Shown here: piece after piece, positions 16,664-25,742 of the stretch
Layout of the letters: each line of letters opens with the position of its first letter
Numbering within the stretch: position 1 is the first letter of the stretch
Source: CAYJFD01 sp964369605
GTDB taxonomy: Bacteria > Bacteroidota > Bacteroidia > Bacteroidales > UBA932
NCBI GenBank assembly: GCA_964369605.1
Contig: CAYJFD010000022.1
Coordinates: 1-37,505 of the forward strand
Reading direction: 5' to 3'
DNA length: 37,505 bases
Program-made: the position numbers and the translations under genes
Notes under the pieces: model-generated
What the model was told of the DNA's origin: nothing
Databases searched by the model: none
The model's input: only the letters and a program-made list of their open reading frames with translations

Positions 16664-17311
16664 TTATTCTTGAGAAAGCATAAGATTGATCGCCTCATAA
16701 GGGTCCTTTGCTCCAAAAACAGAGCTGCCTGCTACTAGTACATCTGCGCCAGCTTTTGCAAGGTCTTTGGCATTGGAGGTGGTCACACCTCCGTCAACTT
16801 GAATTAAAGTACTAAGATTTCTCTCGACAATAATTTTCTTTAAGTCAGCGACCTTTTTTAGGGCATTATCAATGAAAGTCTGTCCTCCAAATCCAGGATT
16901 AACCGACATTATAAGTATATAATCGCAATACTCGATTATACACTCTAGTGCAGAGATAGGAGTATGAGGGTTAATAGCCACCCCAGCCTTCATTCCCGCA
17001 TTTCTAATGTATTGAAGTGTTCTGTGTAGATGAGTACAAGCCTCGTAATGAACACTTAGGTATTCAACACCTAGTTCGGCGAATGCATCGATGTATTTGT
17101 CTGGATTAACTATCATTAGGTGAGCGTCTAGAGGCTTCTTAGCCTTTTTAGCCATAGCCTTGATTACAGGAAAACCGTAAGAAATATTAGGAACGAAAGA
17201 GCCGTCCATAACATCTAGATGAAACCATCCTGCATTTGATTTATTAACCATCTCGCAAGCCTCGTCCAAGCGTCCGAAGTCCGCAGAAAGCATTGAAGGA
17301 GCTATTATCAT
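16664..17311 (-). CDS. rpe: Ribulose-phosphate 3-epimerase
   Basis: Rpe interconverts ribulose 5-phosphate and xylulose 5-phosphate in the pentose phosphate pathway. At 215 residues it is a standard TIM barrel of this family. Conserved stretches are IAPSMLSADFGRL at the start, HLDVMDGSFVPN (metal and catalytic Asp) at about 32-43, VNPGFGGQ (phosphate) and IQVDGGVT with the second catalytic aspartate, then AGSSVFG. It starts 1 nt after pepD ends, so the two share a transcript. Confidence 0.97.
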   Translation of the reverse strand: MIIAPSMLSADFGRLDEACEMVNKSNAGWFHLDVMDGSFVPNISYGFPVIKAMAKKAKKPLDAHLMIVNPDKYIDAFAELGVEYLSVHYEACTHLHRTLQYIRNAGMKAGVAINPHTPISALECIIEYCDYILIMSVNPGFGGQTFIDNALKKVADLKKIIVERNLSTLIQVDGGVTTSNAKDLAKAGADVLVAGSSVFGAKDPYEAINLMLSQE

Positions 17312-17312
17312 A

Positions 17313-18749
17313 TTATTTACATTTAATTAGTACATCTTTTAAATGTGCTGCAAACTTTTCAACGGTTGCTAGCTCAAGGCGCTCGCCAGGTGCGTGTACA
17401 CCTCTGATAGTTGGCCCGAAGGAGATCATATCTAGATTAGGATATTTCTCTAGGAAAAGTCCACACTCTAGGCCTGCGTGTATAGCTCTAACGATAGGTT
17501 CTACTCCAAATAATTCTCTATAAGAATCTTGTGTTATCTTTAGTATAGGAGAACTTAATTTTGGTTTCCATCCTGGATACTCTGATTCGTGAGTTACGTC
17601 TGCACCTGCAAGTAAAAGGGCAGCTTCGACTCTTTGCGCTGCATAGCGACGTGCAGTGTCGATAGAACTTCTTTGACTGGTGCCAATACGGATAATATTT
17701 CCTTCTTGTACCTTTACAGATGCAAGGTTCGTAGAGGTTTCTACTAGTCCCTTCATCTCTGCACTCATAGCAAGTACGCCGTGAGGAGTAGAAATAAGGG
17801 CTCTCACAAGGTTCTTTGTTGTAACTTTATCGATAGCTCCCTCTGTCCATTCACTAGCTTCAAAATATGAAGCAATACCTGGATCAGTTATCTCAAATTC
17901 ACCTTGAATCGCCTTTGCGCACTCAGTGTGTATGTTTTGAATCGCTTGCACCTCTTGTGGGTTAACAGCTATGATGGCGTAGGCTTCGCGTGATATTGCG
18001 TTACGCTTATTACCTCCATCTATATAGCAAAGCTCTATATCGTGAGCCTCCATAATATTGAAAAGAGAACGTCCAAGTGACTGATTAGCATTAGATCTGC
18101 CCTTATCTATATCATCTCCACTATGTCCGCCAAGGCCGCCGTTAAAGCCTATTTTATAGATAGCTAATTTAGAGTCGATAGTGTGAGTTGTATATGAAAA
18201 TTTTGCAGTAGTATCTATGCCTCCAGCGCATCCGATAAATAGCTCGCCCTCATCCTCTGAGTCTAAATTAATAAGAATCGAGCCCTTCAGGAAATCCCCA
18301 CTTATGCCAAAAGCTCCGTCCATACCTGTTTCCTCTGAAGAAGTGAATAGGCATTCAAGTGGGCCGTGCTCTATTTCTGTATCTGCAAGGACAGCTAATT
18401 GAGCTGCGATACCTATACCGCAATCCGCTCCTAGAGTCGTATCAGGGGCTATTAGCCAACCATTTTCAATAATAGTTTTGATAGGATCTTTTGCAAAGTC
18501 GTGCTCTACTCCATTATTCTTTTCACATACCATATCAGAGTGGCTCTGAAGAATGATAATAGGAGAGTTTTCCCTTCCTTTAGTCGCTGATTTAGTGATA
18601 AGTACATTTCCTACCTCATCTGTACGGCAGTCTAAATTATGATCCGCTGCGAATTTTTGTAAATAGGCAATAATATGTTCCTCGTGACCTGATTCGCGAG
18701 GTATACGTGTAATCTCTTCAAAATATCCGAGAATGATATCTTTAGTCAT
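17313..18749 (-). CDS. pepD: Aminoacyl-histidine dipeptidase PepD (M20C)
   Basis: PepD is a cytosolic dizinc dipeptidase that splits Xaa-His and other dipeptides. The 478 residues match the family length. The metal motif QSHSDMVCEKN is at 68-78 (His70, Asp72). LGADCGIG at 106-113 holds the bridging Asp109, and TSSEETGMDGA at 136-146 holds the catalytic and metal glutamates (139, 140). NLDSEDEGELFIGCAGG is a hallmark of this clade. The lid domain follows from about residue 190 to 380, and the final GLECGLF and GPTIRGVHAPGE fit the C-terminal metal site. It has its own -7 box overlapping the end of dnaA. Confidence 0.95.
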   Translation of the reverse strand: MTKDIILGYFEEITRIPRESGHEEHIIAYLQKFAADHNLDCRTDEVGNVLITKSATKGRENSPIIILQSHSDMVCEKNNGVEHDFAKDPIKTIIENGWLIAPDTTLGADCGIGIAAQLAVLADTEIEHGPLECLFTSSEETGMDGAFGISGDFLKGSILINLDSEDEGELFIGCAGGIDTTAKFSYTTHTIDSKLAIYKIGFNGGLGGHSGDDIDKGRSNANQSLGRSLFNIMEAHDIELCYIDGGNKRNAISREAYAIIAVNPQEVQAIQNIHTECAKAIQGEFEITDPGIASYFEASEWTEGAIDKVTTKNLVRALISTPHGVLAMSAEMKGLVETSTNLASVKVQEGNIIRIGTSQRSSIDTARRYAAQRVEAALLLAGADVTHESEYPGWKPKLSSPILKITQDSYRELFGVEPIVRAIHAGLECGLFLEKYPNLDMISFGPTIRGVHAPGERLELATVEKFAAHLKDVLIKCK

Positions 18750-18775
18750 AATGATTTATTAATATATTTATGATG

Positions 18776-18783
18776 CAAATATA
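18776..18783 (-). promoter_or_regulatory. Putative -7 element for pepD-rpe
   Basis: TATATTTG on the minus strand matches TAnnTTTG, 26 nt before the pepD ATG and directly after the dnaA stop codon. Confidence 0.45.
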
Positions 18784-20199
18784 CTAATTATTCCTGAGTA
18801 TTTTCTCTAGGTCGTTTACTGAATTTTTGAAACTTTGATCTACTTTTAATAAATCCGATACGGCGTTGTAAGCGTAGAGTACAGTTGCATGATTTTTTCC
18901 ACCCATTTCCTTGCCAATATTGTCAAGAGATAAGTTGATAAGTGATCTGCAAAGATACATAGCTATCTGCCTAGCTTGTACGATTTCTCTTTTTCTAGTG
19001 TTAGAAAGAAGAAGTTCACTGTCGATTTGGAAATAGTTAGATACTGTTTCTGTGATCTTGTTAACAGACAGTTCATTATTCTTAACTGTTACTATCTTCT
19101 TAATTAAATCGCGTGTTAGATCTAATGTAATAGGAGAGTTGTTTAATGTCGCATTAGCGATAAGCGACACTAGAGTTCCTTCTATTTCTCTAATATTGCT
19201 ATTTACATTATGTGCAATATATTCTATTACTTCTTCTGGAAGTTCAATACCTTCTTTAAAACTCTTATCCTTTAAGATGCTTACTCTAGTGTTGAAATCT
19301 GGGACACTCAGTTCGGTCGAAAGCCCCCATTTGAAACGCGATAATAATCTATTATCAAGATCCTTTAATTCAGCAGGCGCTTTATCGCAAGTAAGTATAA
19401 GCTGTTTTCCCGACTGGTGAAGATGGTTGAAAATTTGGAAAAAAGCATTTTGTGTACCTTTTTTATCCGCGAATTCGTGAACATCATCAACTATAAGTAC
19501 GTCTATAGACTGATAAAAATTAATAAAATCAGTTAATTTATTCTTTACAGTTACCGCATCCATATATTGAGTCTGGAATCTGTATGCACTGACATAAAGA
19601 ACGACCTTATCAGGAAATAATTCCTTAATTTTTATGCCGATACTTTGAGATAGGTGGGTCTTTCCAAGTCCTGGCCCTCCGTATAAAAGCAGAGGATTGA
19701 AAGGAGTATTTCCAGGCTTCTCAGAGATCGCTAGACCAGCTGTTGCTGCAAGCTTATTACAGTTACCAACAATCAAATTCTCGAAGCAATAATGGCTTTT
19801 TAAATTAGGATTTATATTAACATGGTGAGCCTGGTTATCTACTATTGATAAGTCAAAATTCTTCTTTGATTCAGGGTTGAAATTTAGATCAGGATTTGTG
19901 ATGTTTTTTGTGCCCTGAGAAGGGTAGCTCACTGAGGTATTGTTAGAGATTCTTACCTTGTATACTAGTTTTGCTTTTGGACCAATAATGCTCCTTAAAG
20001 TGTCTCTAAGGACAGGTAAAAATTCACGCTCTAGTCTCTCTCTAAAGTAATCTGACGGAACCTCTATCGTTAATGTATTTTCTTGAAAATCAATAGATTG
20101 AATAGGTGCAAACCACGTCCTATACTCAGCGGAAGAGGTCACTTCCCTAAGCACTGATAAGCATTCGCTCCAGATATTTACGTGATTTAGTACTGTCAT
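18784..20199 (-). CDS. dnaA: Chromosomal replication initiator protein DnaA
   Basis: DnaA binds DnaA boxes and opens the replication origin. The 471 residues contain domain I (1-80, WSECLSVLREVTSSAEYRTWF). A linker of about 80-130 follows and is rich in Asn and Ser. The AAA+ core has Walker A GPGLGKTH at 175-182 and Walker B VLIVDDVH at 234-241. Domain IV ends with the DNA-binding signature GGKNHATVLYA at 433-443. No dnaN, recF or gyrB lies beside it, and I see no cluster of TTATNCACA boxes upstream, so the origin is probably elsewhere, as is common in Bacteroidota. Confidence 0.97.
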   Translation of the reverse strand: MTVLNHVNIWSECLSVLREVTSSAEYRTWFAPIQSIDFQENTLTIEVPSDYFRERLEREFLPVLRDTLRSIIGPKAKLVYKVRISNNTSVSYPSQGTKNITNPDLNFNPESKKNFDLSIVDNQAHHVNINPNLKSHYCFENLIVGNCNKLAATAGLAISEKPGNTPFNPLLLYGGPGLGKTHLSQSIGIKIKELFPDKVVLYVSAYRFQTQYMDAVTVKNKLTDFINFYQSIDVLIVDDVHEFADKKGTQNAFFQIFNHLHQSGKQLILTCDKAPAELKDLDNRLLSRFKWGLSTELSVPDFNTRVSILKDKSFKEGIELPEEVIEYIAHNVNSNIREIEGTLVSLIANATLNNSPITLDLTRDLIKKIVTVKNNELSVNKITETVSNYFQIDSELLLSNTRKREIVQARQIAMYLCRSLINLSLDNIGKEMGGKNHATVLYAYNAVSDLLKVDQSFKNSVNDLEKILRNN

Positions 20200-20243
20200 A
20201 ATGTGATTAAGTTTAGGCGTAAGATCCTAGAATCATCTCCTGA

Positions 20244-20275
20244 CAAAGGTCTTAAAAAGAATTAAAAAAAGCAAA
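20244..20275 (-). promoter_or_regulatory. Putative promoter for dnaA
   Basis: On the minus strand TTTG (20275-20272) is followed after 20 nt by GACCTTTG (20251-20244), one base off the TAnnTTTG consensus. The dnaA leader would be about 38 nt. The -33 box lies within a small palindrome (AAAAGCA/TGCTTTT, 20268-20283) which, with its T run, might also weakly end the mce transcript. Confidence 0.45.
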
Positions 20276-20353
20276 TGCTTTTCTTAAAAAAAACGTAATA
20301 AATTTATAAGTGTTTAATATTCAGAAAGAATAAATTTTGAAAATTTTTCTTTA

Positions 20354-21265
20354 TTAAAAAACGGAAAATTTAAGGTATTTTTTCGGATCCTCATCTATGT
20401 TTTTTATAAGCGTATCTATTTCAAGGATTAACGAATTTATAGAGTTGTGGATCGTATCATTTGTTACGAACTGACCAAAGCTGCCGTTTGGATTTCTTAG
20501 CTCGGTAAGAAGCGCATTGAAAGAAAGAATAGTCTCTTTTAATTTTGCTTCACTCAATTCGCTGCCTACACTTTCTAGGTGTTGCACTCCAAGAGTTAGT
20601 TCGTCAACGGTAGAGTTCAGTTTTATACTTAATGAGTCAATATTTGTAAATATTCTGCTCATAGTTGGATTTTCAGGATTAATACTCGAGCTAAATGAAC
20701 TAAGATCCTTAGTTATGTACTCAAACTCTCGAAGACTTCTTTGTAGTGATAGTAGTGTTTCTTGATCAAGACTAGTATCTAGTTTTTCTGCAAGTGAGCC
20801 TAAGGACTTACTAAGTGAATTAACGTTATCAAGCATAGGCATAAGCTGAGAAGTTAATGAGCTAATTAAATCAAGTTCAATTTGTGAGGGGATAGTATCT
20901 CCATCGTGGAAATATTCATTAGAGTCTCCAAGTAGAAGTCTTAGTGATTTACTGCCAAGGAGGTCTGAACTATAGATCTCACATTTAGTGTCATTTGGGA
21001 GCTTATAATCACTTTCTATATCGTATGTTACTGTAAGTTTTCCATTAAGCTGGCCATAGTTTATTTCTTTTACGTTTCCTACTCTAAAGCCCTTAATATA
21101 TACAGGTGTTGACGAAGATAAGCCAGCTACATCGTCAAAAGTACTATGATATGAGTGACTCTTTTTGAAAATATCCTTTCCATTAAGATAGTTTATAAGT
21201 AGAATTGATGATGTGCTTACTAGTATGAGAAATAAGCCAATTATAAATGTTTTATTGTTTTTCAT
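20354..21265 (-). CDS. MCE/MlaD family lipid-transport protein
   Basis: MCE proteins form periplasmic rings or tubes that carry phospholipids between the membranes. The 303 residues show one N-terminal membrane anchor at about 7-27 (IIGLFLILVSTSSILLINYL). The MCE domain runs from about 37 to 115, with VAGLSSSTPVYIKGFRVGNVKEI and the closing SDLLGSKSLRLLLG. A long helical C-terminal part follows, which in family members builds a coiled tube or partner contacts. The start overlaps the amiC stop as ATGA, so translation is probably coupled. No permease (MlaE) or ATPase (MlaF) gene is present here, and they must lie elsewhere. Confidence 0.9.
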   Translation of the reverse strand: MKNNKTFIIGLFLILVSTSSILLINYLNGKDIFKKSHSYHSTFDDVAGLSSSTPVYIKGFRVGNVKEINYGQLNGKLTVTYDIESDYKLPNDTKCEIYSSDLLGSKSLRLLLGDSNEYFHDGDTIPSQIELDLISSLTSQLMPMLDNVNSLSKSLGSLAEKLDTSLDQETLLSLQRSLREFEYITKDLSSFSSSINPENPTMSRIFTNIDSLSIKLNSTVDELTLGVQHLESVGSELSEAKLKETILSFNALLTELRNPNGSFGQFVTNDTIHNSINSLILEIDTLIKNIDEDPKKYLKFSVF

Positions 21266-22350
21266 TTTACTTCAATAATATATGCACTAGGAAAATCTTT
21301 CTTGATCTTTGCTAAGTTTCTATTCGCTTCTTCTCTTGAGCCATATCTTCCGACAGTGTATTTATAAAATTTTCCAGATTTAATATACTCACACTTATGC
21401 CCTTTGAATTCCTTAGAATTTGAAGCTAGGACCTTGCTCGTAGCAAATATTTGTATTCTATACTCTTTGTTATGATTGTTTGTATGCCCTTTATTATCCT
21501 TAATTGTTTCGTTACTCGCTCTAGAGTTAGATTCAGCAGTGGGAAGATTTAAGTTTTTGTCGTATGCTCGCTTATAGTTAGTAAAGGCACTAGAAATTCT
21601 TTGCGCCATTTGGTTTAAAGAGTTAGTACTAGTTAGATGTTTAAAGTCGCTATAGTTAGATAGAAATCCAAGTTCTATAAGAATAGATGGCATAGTACAT
21701 TTCCATAAAACAAGAAATGGAGCTTGTTTTACTCCTCTATTCTTTTTTATAGGACCTCTCACTAATTCTCTTTGTACGTGTTCAGCTAGAAGGAGGCTTT
21801 GTTCTAGATGAGAATTCTGAAGTAATGAGAAGATAATATAAGACTCAGGATTATTTGGATCAAATCCTGAGTAGCTAGATGTGTAGTCGTCCTCAAGCGT
21901 GATAACTGAATTCTCTAACTGACACACAGCCATATTTGATGCACTTTTATCCATACCCATTACGAAAGTCTCAACACCATTTGCTGCCGAGCCGTTGATT
22001 GAATTTACGTGTATAGAAATAAAAAGGTCTGCAGAATTCTTATTCGCTATGTCGGCTCTTTCACTTAGCCCTATGAATTTATCGTTTTTTCTTGTATATA
22101 TAACTTTTACATCTTTGTGATTCTTTTGTATGAGTTCTCCAACTTTCAATGCGACTTTTAGGGTTATATCTTTCTCCTCTACACCGTTTCGAATAGTGCC
22201 AGGGTGTTTCCCTCCATGTCCAGGGTCGATAACTATAGTTTTAATTTTATTAGGGTTAGCATTCGTTTTATTACTGGAAGCAAGAGAGTTATATGATGAA
22301 AATATCATAAAAAGTACAAAGAATATGATATTTGTTAAATTTCTTACCAT
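21262..22350 (-). CDS. amiC: N-acetylmuramoyl-L-alanine amidase (Amidase_3) with C-terminal SPOR domain
   Basis: This periplasmic zinc amidase cuts the bond between MurNAc and the peptide stem, typically for daughter-cell separation. The 362 residues start with a Sec signal peptide (cut near residue 25). The catalytic domain shows VIDPGHGGKHPG at 40-51, VEEKDITLKVA at 57-67, ISIHVNS at about 110-116 and the C-terminal glutamate in LIELGFLSNYSD near 225-236. A linker rich in Asn and Ser follows. The last ~70 residues (YRIQIFATSK to AYIIEVK) match the SPOR fold, which binds denuded glycan strands at septa. It shares an operon with the MCE gene. Confidence 0.93.
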   Translation of the reverse strand: MVRNLTNIIFFVLFMIFSSYNSLASSNKTNANPNKIKTIVIDPGHGGKHPGTIRNGVEEKDITLKVALKVGELIQKNHKDVKVIYTRKNDKFIGLSERADIANKNSADLFISIHVNSINGSAANGVETFVMGMDKSASNMAVCQLENSVITLEDDYTSSYSGFDPNNPESYIIFSLLQNSHLEQSLLLAEHVQRELVRGPIKKNRGVKQAPFLVLWKCTMPSILIELGFLSNYSDFKHLTSTNSLNQMAQRISSAFTNYKRAYDKNLNLPTAESNSRASNETIKDNKGHTNNHNKEYRIQIFATSKVLASNSKEFKGHKCEYIKSGKFYKYTVGRYGSREEANRNLAKIKKDFPSAYIIEVK

Positions 22351-22379
22351 AATAAAGTTAAAAGTTTTAATAATAATGT

Positions 22380-22387
22380 TAAATTTG
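22380..22387 (+). promoter_or_regulatory. Putative -7 element for lptD-ridA
   Basis: TAAATTTG matches TAnnTTTG, 44 nt before the lptD ATG. The divergent amiC box lies only 22 nt to its right, so the two promoters overlap. Confidence 0.5.
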
Positions 22388-22408
22388 CACGCGCATTTTA
22401 TGTAAGCG

Positions 22409-22416
22409 CAAAAGTA
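22409..22416 (-). promoter_or_regulatory. Putative -7 element for amiC-mce
   Basis: TACTTTTG on the minus strand matches TAnnTTTG. The amiC leader would be about 50 nt, crossing the lptD -7 element. Confidence 0.5.
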
Positions 22417-22431
22417 ATAATTTTTTTATAA

Positions 22432-25332
22432 ATGCACAGACCTACTTTTCAAATATATATTGTTGCCATCTTACTATTTTTAATGGTAGCCGCTTGTGGT
22501 CTATACTCTCCTAAAAATAATGTAGTTAAGGAGGTTTATGAAAAATTACCAGATACCATACAGTCAACAGTTAACGCATCAGAGCAGCAGCTAGACTCTC
22601 TACAGAACATAGTAGATTCGTTAGATATATCAAAAGTTGACACTCTAGATAGGCACCTTGAGTCACATTTGGATTCCTTAAGAACTTCACTTGATTCGCT
22701 TGATCGTAGAATTCAAGGTCTAAATGATACATCAGCCACTGGACTTGATAGTATGTTGACGGGAGTAAATGGAGACACCTCAGCATTTAAAAGACGTCCA
22801 CCATCTGCTATCGACATCCCTGTCTTTTCTGTAGCCCGAGATTCAAGTGTAGAAGACTTTACAGGTAAAGACGATATGATATATTATTATGGAGATGTAA
22901 AGGTAACCTATGGTAATATGGAAATTAAGTCAGAGTTTATGGCTTATAATATAGATACAAAGACTGTATATGCTTCGGGAATAGAAGATAGTACAGGAAC
23001 GTGGATAGGAAAACCAGAGATGATAGATAACGGAAAGTCTTATCGAATGTTCGATGTATATTATAACTTTGAGTCAAGAAAGTCTAAGATTAAAGATATG
23101 ATTACCGAAGAGGAAGATGGAATCCTTCACGGAAATAATCTGAAGATGATGCCAGATAAGTCAATAAACATCAAGGGTGGAAAATACACAGTGTGTGACC
23201 ACGATCATCCACATTACTATCTAAACATGACAACAGCTAAGGTCGTAACCCAGCCAAAACAAAGAACTGTTTTTGGTCCAGCTTATCTCGTTGTAGGAGA
23301 TGTACCAATTTACCCTCTAATGATACCTTTTGGCTTCGTGCCAAGTAATCCAGAAAGAAAAACTGGTATACTTTTTCCTAAATATGGAGAGGAAGCAGCA
23401 AGGGGATTCTTTATTAAAGATGGAGGTTTTTATATAACAGTAGGGGACTTTTTTGATATAGCCTTAACTATGGACTATTACACGAAGGGTTCTTGGGCAG
23501 TTGATTTTAATTCAAGGTATAAGCTGATGTATAAATTCTCAGGAAATTTGGGACTTACATATTCAAAGGATATTTTTGGAGAAAAAGACACACCAGATTA
23601 TAGTGAATCTTCTAACTTCGATGTAAACTGGACTCACTCTCAAGATCCTAAAGCTAGGCCGGGAACAAGTTTCTCTGCGTCCGTGAACTTTTCTAGCCCA
23701 TCAAACAATCAATTTAATAATAATGGATTAGATCAGGCATTGGAAAGTTCGAGCAGCTCGAGTATATCCTATTCTCGTACATGGAGCAAGATGAACCTTT
23801 CTATGAACTTACTACATAGCCAAAATTCAAGAGATAGCTCCTATGCGCTAACTCTTCCTAATGTTACGTTAAACGTAAATAGATTCTATCCATTTAAGAA
23901 AAAAACAAAGGTTGGCAAGGAACAATTATATGAACAAATATCATTGAGCTATAATACAACCTTCCAAAATAAGATTAATTTTCAGTCAAAGGACTTAGGT
24001 GAGCCTAATTTTATAGAGAAATTCAAAGCCGGGATGACGCATAAGTTTTCCATAGGTCTTCCGCAGTTCACCTTATTAAAATACTTTAATTTTTCACCTT
24101 CTGTAAGCTATGGGATGAATATGTATTTTCAAACCCAGGATAGGTATTATGACCCAGAAGAAGGTAATGTAGAGACTCTTACCTCAGATTTATTCAGTGA
24201 TTTTGGAATATCTCAAGATTTTTCAGCCAGTATGTCTATGAGTACACGTATCTATGGTATGTATACATTTAAGGGAAGTTCTAAGTTAATGGCTATTCGT
24301 CACATGGTTACTCCAAGTGTAAGTTTTAATTATAAACCAGAACTAGCAGTGCCAATAAATGGTCAAGTAGTATATAATTATACCGATGTTAAAGGAGAGC
24401 AACAGACACTAGAATATAATAAATATTCAGGAGGACTATATTCTCCCCCAGGCTCAGGAAGAACTGCGGGACTATCATTTTCACTTGGAAATAACATAGA
24501 AGCAAAAGTAAGAGACGATAAAGATACCTCAGGCGTTGGAACTAAGAAGATAAAAATATTGGATCAACTTAATTTTTCAGGATCATATAACTTTTTAGCA
24601 GACTCTATGAAGTTATCCACGATAGCTGTAAGTTCTAGTACAACCATCTTCGAGAAAGTAACTTTAAGTGGGGGGATGACACTTGACCCTTATGCTATTA
24701 GTGATGACGCAAAAAGAATTAACACGTTTAATATAGTTAAGGAAGGAGGTTTAAATCTAGTAAGACTTACAAGGGCAAACGCTTCCCTTTCTTATAGATT
24801 AGAAGGAAAGGGCCAAACATTTGGCAATGACGGGGGACAAGGTTCAGGTGGAGGAGCAGGAGGAGGAGATGTTGGCTCATCATCTGGTACGACGACATCG
24901 ACATATAATAGCACATTTTATCACCCAGTAACGGGAGAGTATATACCAGGAGGATGGTTATATTATATGAATCCTCAAGTGCCTTGGTCATTAAGCTTAA
25001 GCTACTCATATAATTTTAATAGAAATTATAGTTATGCGAATGAAAAGCTTCTTGTGGAGAACCAGCATACTCAGACTATGAGCGGAACATTCGCTATTCG
25101 TTTGACTAATGCCTTAAATATAAATCTTAGGTCAGGTTTTGATTTCTCAACATTTGAGATGACTTCCACAGAGATGACTGCTACCTATGATCTACACTGT
25201 TTTATAATATCTGTCTCTTGGATCCCTATGGGTAAGTATGAGAGTTGGAACTTTAGTATTGCCGCAAAGGCAGCTGCACTTGCAGATCTACTAAAGTATC
25301 AAAAGAATAAATCAAGATATGATACTTATTAA
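22432..25332 (+). CDS. lptD: LptD-like outer-membrane LPS assembly protein
   Basis: LptD is the outer-membrane beta-barrel that inserts lipopolysaccharide at the cell surface. At 966 residues the size fits Bacteroidota LptD proteins. The N-terminus is hydrophobic (7-21) and contains a lipobox-like VAAC with Cys22, so the protein may be lipidated, which is not expected for LptD. A heptad-rich Leu/Asp stretch covers about 45-100. The OstA/LptA-like beta-jellyroll runs from about 130 to 265 (YYYGDVKVTYGNMEIKSEF). The barrel begins around PFGFVPSNPERKTGILFPKYG and shows alternating beta strands to the end. A glycine-rich insert lies at about 800-825, probably in a loop. It is followed 19 nt later by ridA. 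Confidence 0.88.
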   Translation: MHRPTFQIYIVAILLFLMVAACGLYSPKNNVVKEVYEKLPDTIQSTVNASEQQLDSLQNIVDSLDISKVDTLDRHLESHLDSLRTSLDSLDRRIQGLNDTSATGLDSMLTGVNGDTSAFKRRPPSAIDIPVFSVARDSSVEDFTGKDDMIYYYGDVKVTYGNMEIKSEFMAYNIDTKTVYASGIEDSTGTWIGKPEMIDNGKSYRMFDVYYNFESRKSKIKDMITEEEDGILHGNNLKMMPDKSINIKGGKYTVCDHDHPHYYLNMTTAKVVTQPKQRTVFGPAYLVVGDVPIYPLMIPFGFVPSNPERKTGILFPKYGEEAARGFFIKDGGFYITVGDFFDIALTMDYYTKGSWAVDFNSRYKLMYKFSGNLGLTYSKDIFGEKDTPDYSESSNFDVNWTHSQDPKARPGTSFSASVNFSSPSNNQFNNNGLDQALESSSSSSISYSRTWSKMNLSMNLLHSQNSRDSSYALTLPNVTLNVNRFYPFKKKTKVGKEQLYEQISLSYNTTFQNKINFQSKDLGEPNFIEKFKAGMTHKFSIGLPQFTLLKYFNFSPSVSYGMNMYFQTQDRYYDPEEGNVETLTSDLFSDFGISQDFSASMSMSTRIYGMYTFKGSSKLMAIRHMVTPSVSFNYKPELAVPINGQVVYNYTDVKGEQQTLEYNKYSGGLYSPPGSGRTAGLSFSLGNNIEAKVRDDKDTSGVGTKKIKILDQLNFSGSYNFLADSMKLSTIAVSSSTTIFEKVTLSGGMTLDPYAISDDAKRINTFNIVKEGGLNLVRLTRANASLSYRLEGKGQTFGNDGGQGSGGGAGGGDVGSSSGTTTSTYNSTFYHPVTGEYIPGGWLYYMNPQVPWSLSLSYSYNFNRNYSYANEKLLVENQHTQTMSGTFAIRLTNALNINLRSGFDFSTFEMTSTEMTATYDLHCFIISVSWIPMGKYESWNFSIAAKAAALADLLKYQKNKSRYDTY

Positions 25333-25351
25333 TTAAAAATATATAAATAAT

Positions 25352-25732
25352 ATGACAAAAAGAGTAATCGCTAGTCCACTTGCTCCAGCAGCAGTAGGAC
25401 CTTACAGCCAAGCAATCGAGGCAAATGGAACACTTTACGTATCAGGTCAGCTACCAATAGATGCTAACACTGGTGAATTCGTAGAGGGTGGAGTAAAAGA
25501 GCAATTAGTGCAAATATTTAAGAATCTTCAGTATATATTAGAAGAAGCAGGATATTCTTTTGGAAACGTAGTTAAGACAACAGTTTATCTTACAAATATG
25601 GCAGATTTCGCAGTAATGAATGAAATCTATGCTCAATATTATACTGAGCCTTTCCCAGCAAGAGTAGCTTATGCAGTAGCAGCACTTCCAAAAGCTGCCT
25701 TAGCGGAGGTAGACGTAATCGCTGTAAAATAA
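25352..25732 (+). CDS. ridA: RidA family enamine/imine deaminase
   Basis: RidA hydrolyses reactive 2-aminoacrylate and related enamines made by PLP enzymes, protecting other PLP enzymes from damage. The 126 residues match the family length. Typical segments are PAAVGPYSQAIEANGTLYVSGQLPID, NLQYILEEAGYSFGNVVKTTVYL and FPARVAYAVAALPKAALAEVDVIA. The arginine in PARVAY and the glutamate in AEVDV correspond to the residues needed for deamination, so an active enzyme is likely. It lies 19 nt after lptD, an adjacency common in Bacteroidota but without a clear functional link. Confidence 0.94.
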   Translation: MTKRVIASPLAPAAVGPYSQAIEANGTLYVSGQLPIDANTGEFVEGGVKEQLVQIFKNLQYILEEAGYSFGNVVKTTVYLTNMADFAVMNEIYAQYYTEPFPARVAYAVAALPKAALAEVDVIAVK

Positions 25733-25742
25733 GAATATAGTA

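Noticed and set aside
20268..20283. Palindrome AAAAGCA/TGCTTTT upstream of dnaA as an operator or strong terminator
   Set aside because: It is short and AT-rich, and a sequence of this kind is expected by chance in this base composition. It is mentioned only as part of the dnaA promoter note.
24610..24622. A DnaA-box-like TTATCCACG
   Set aside because: A single near match inside the lptD coding sequence, with no cluster around it.
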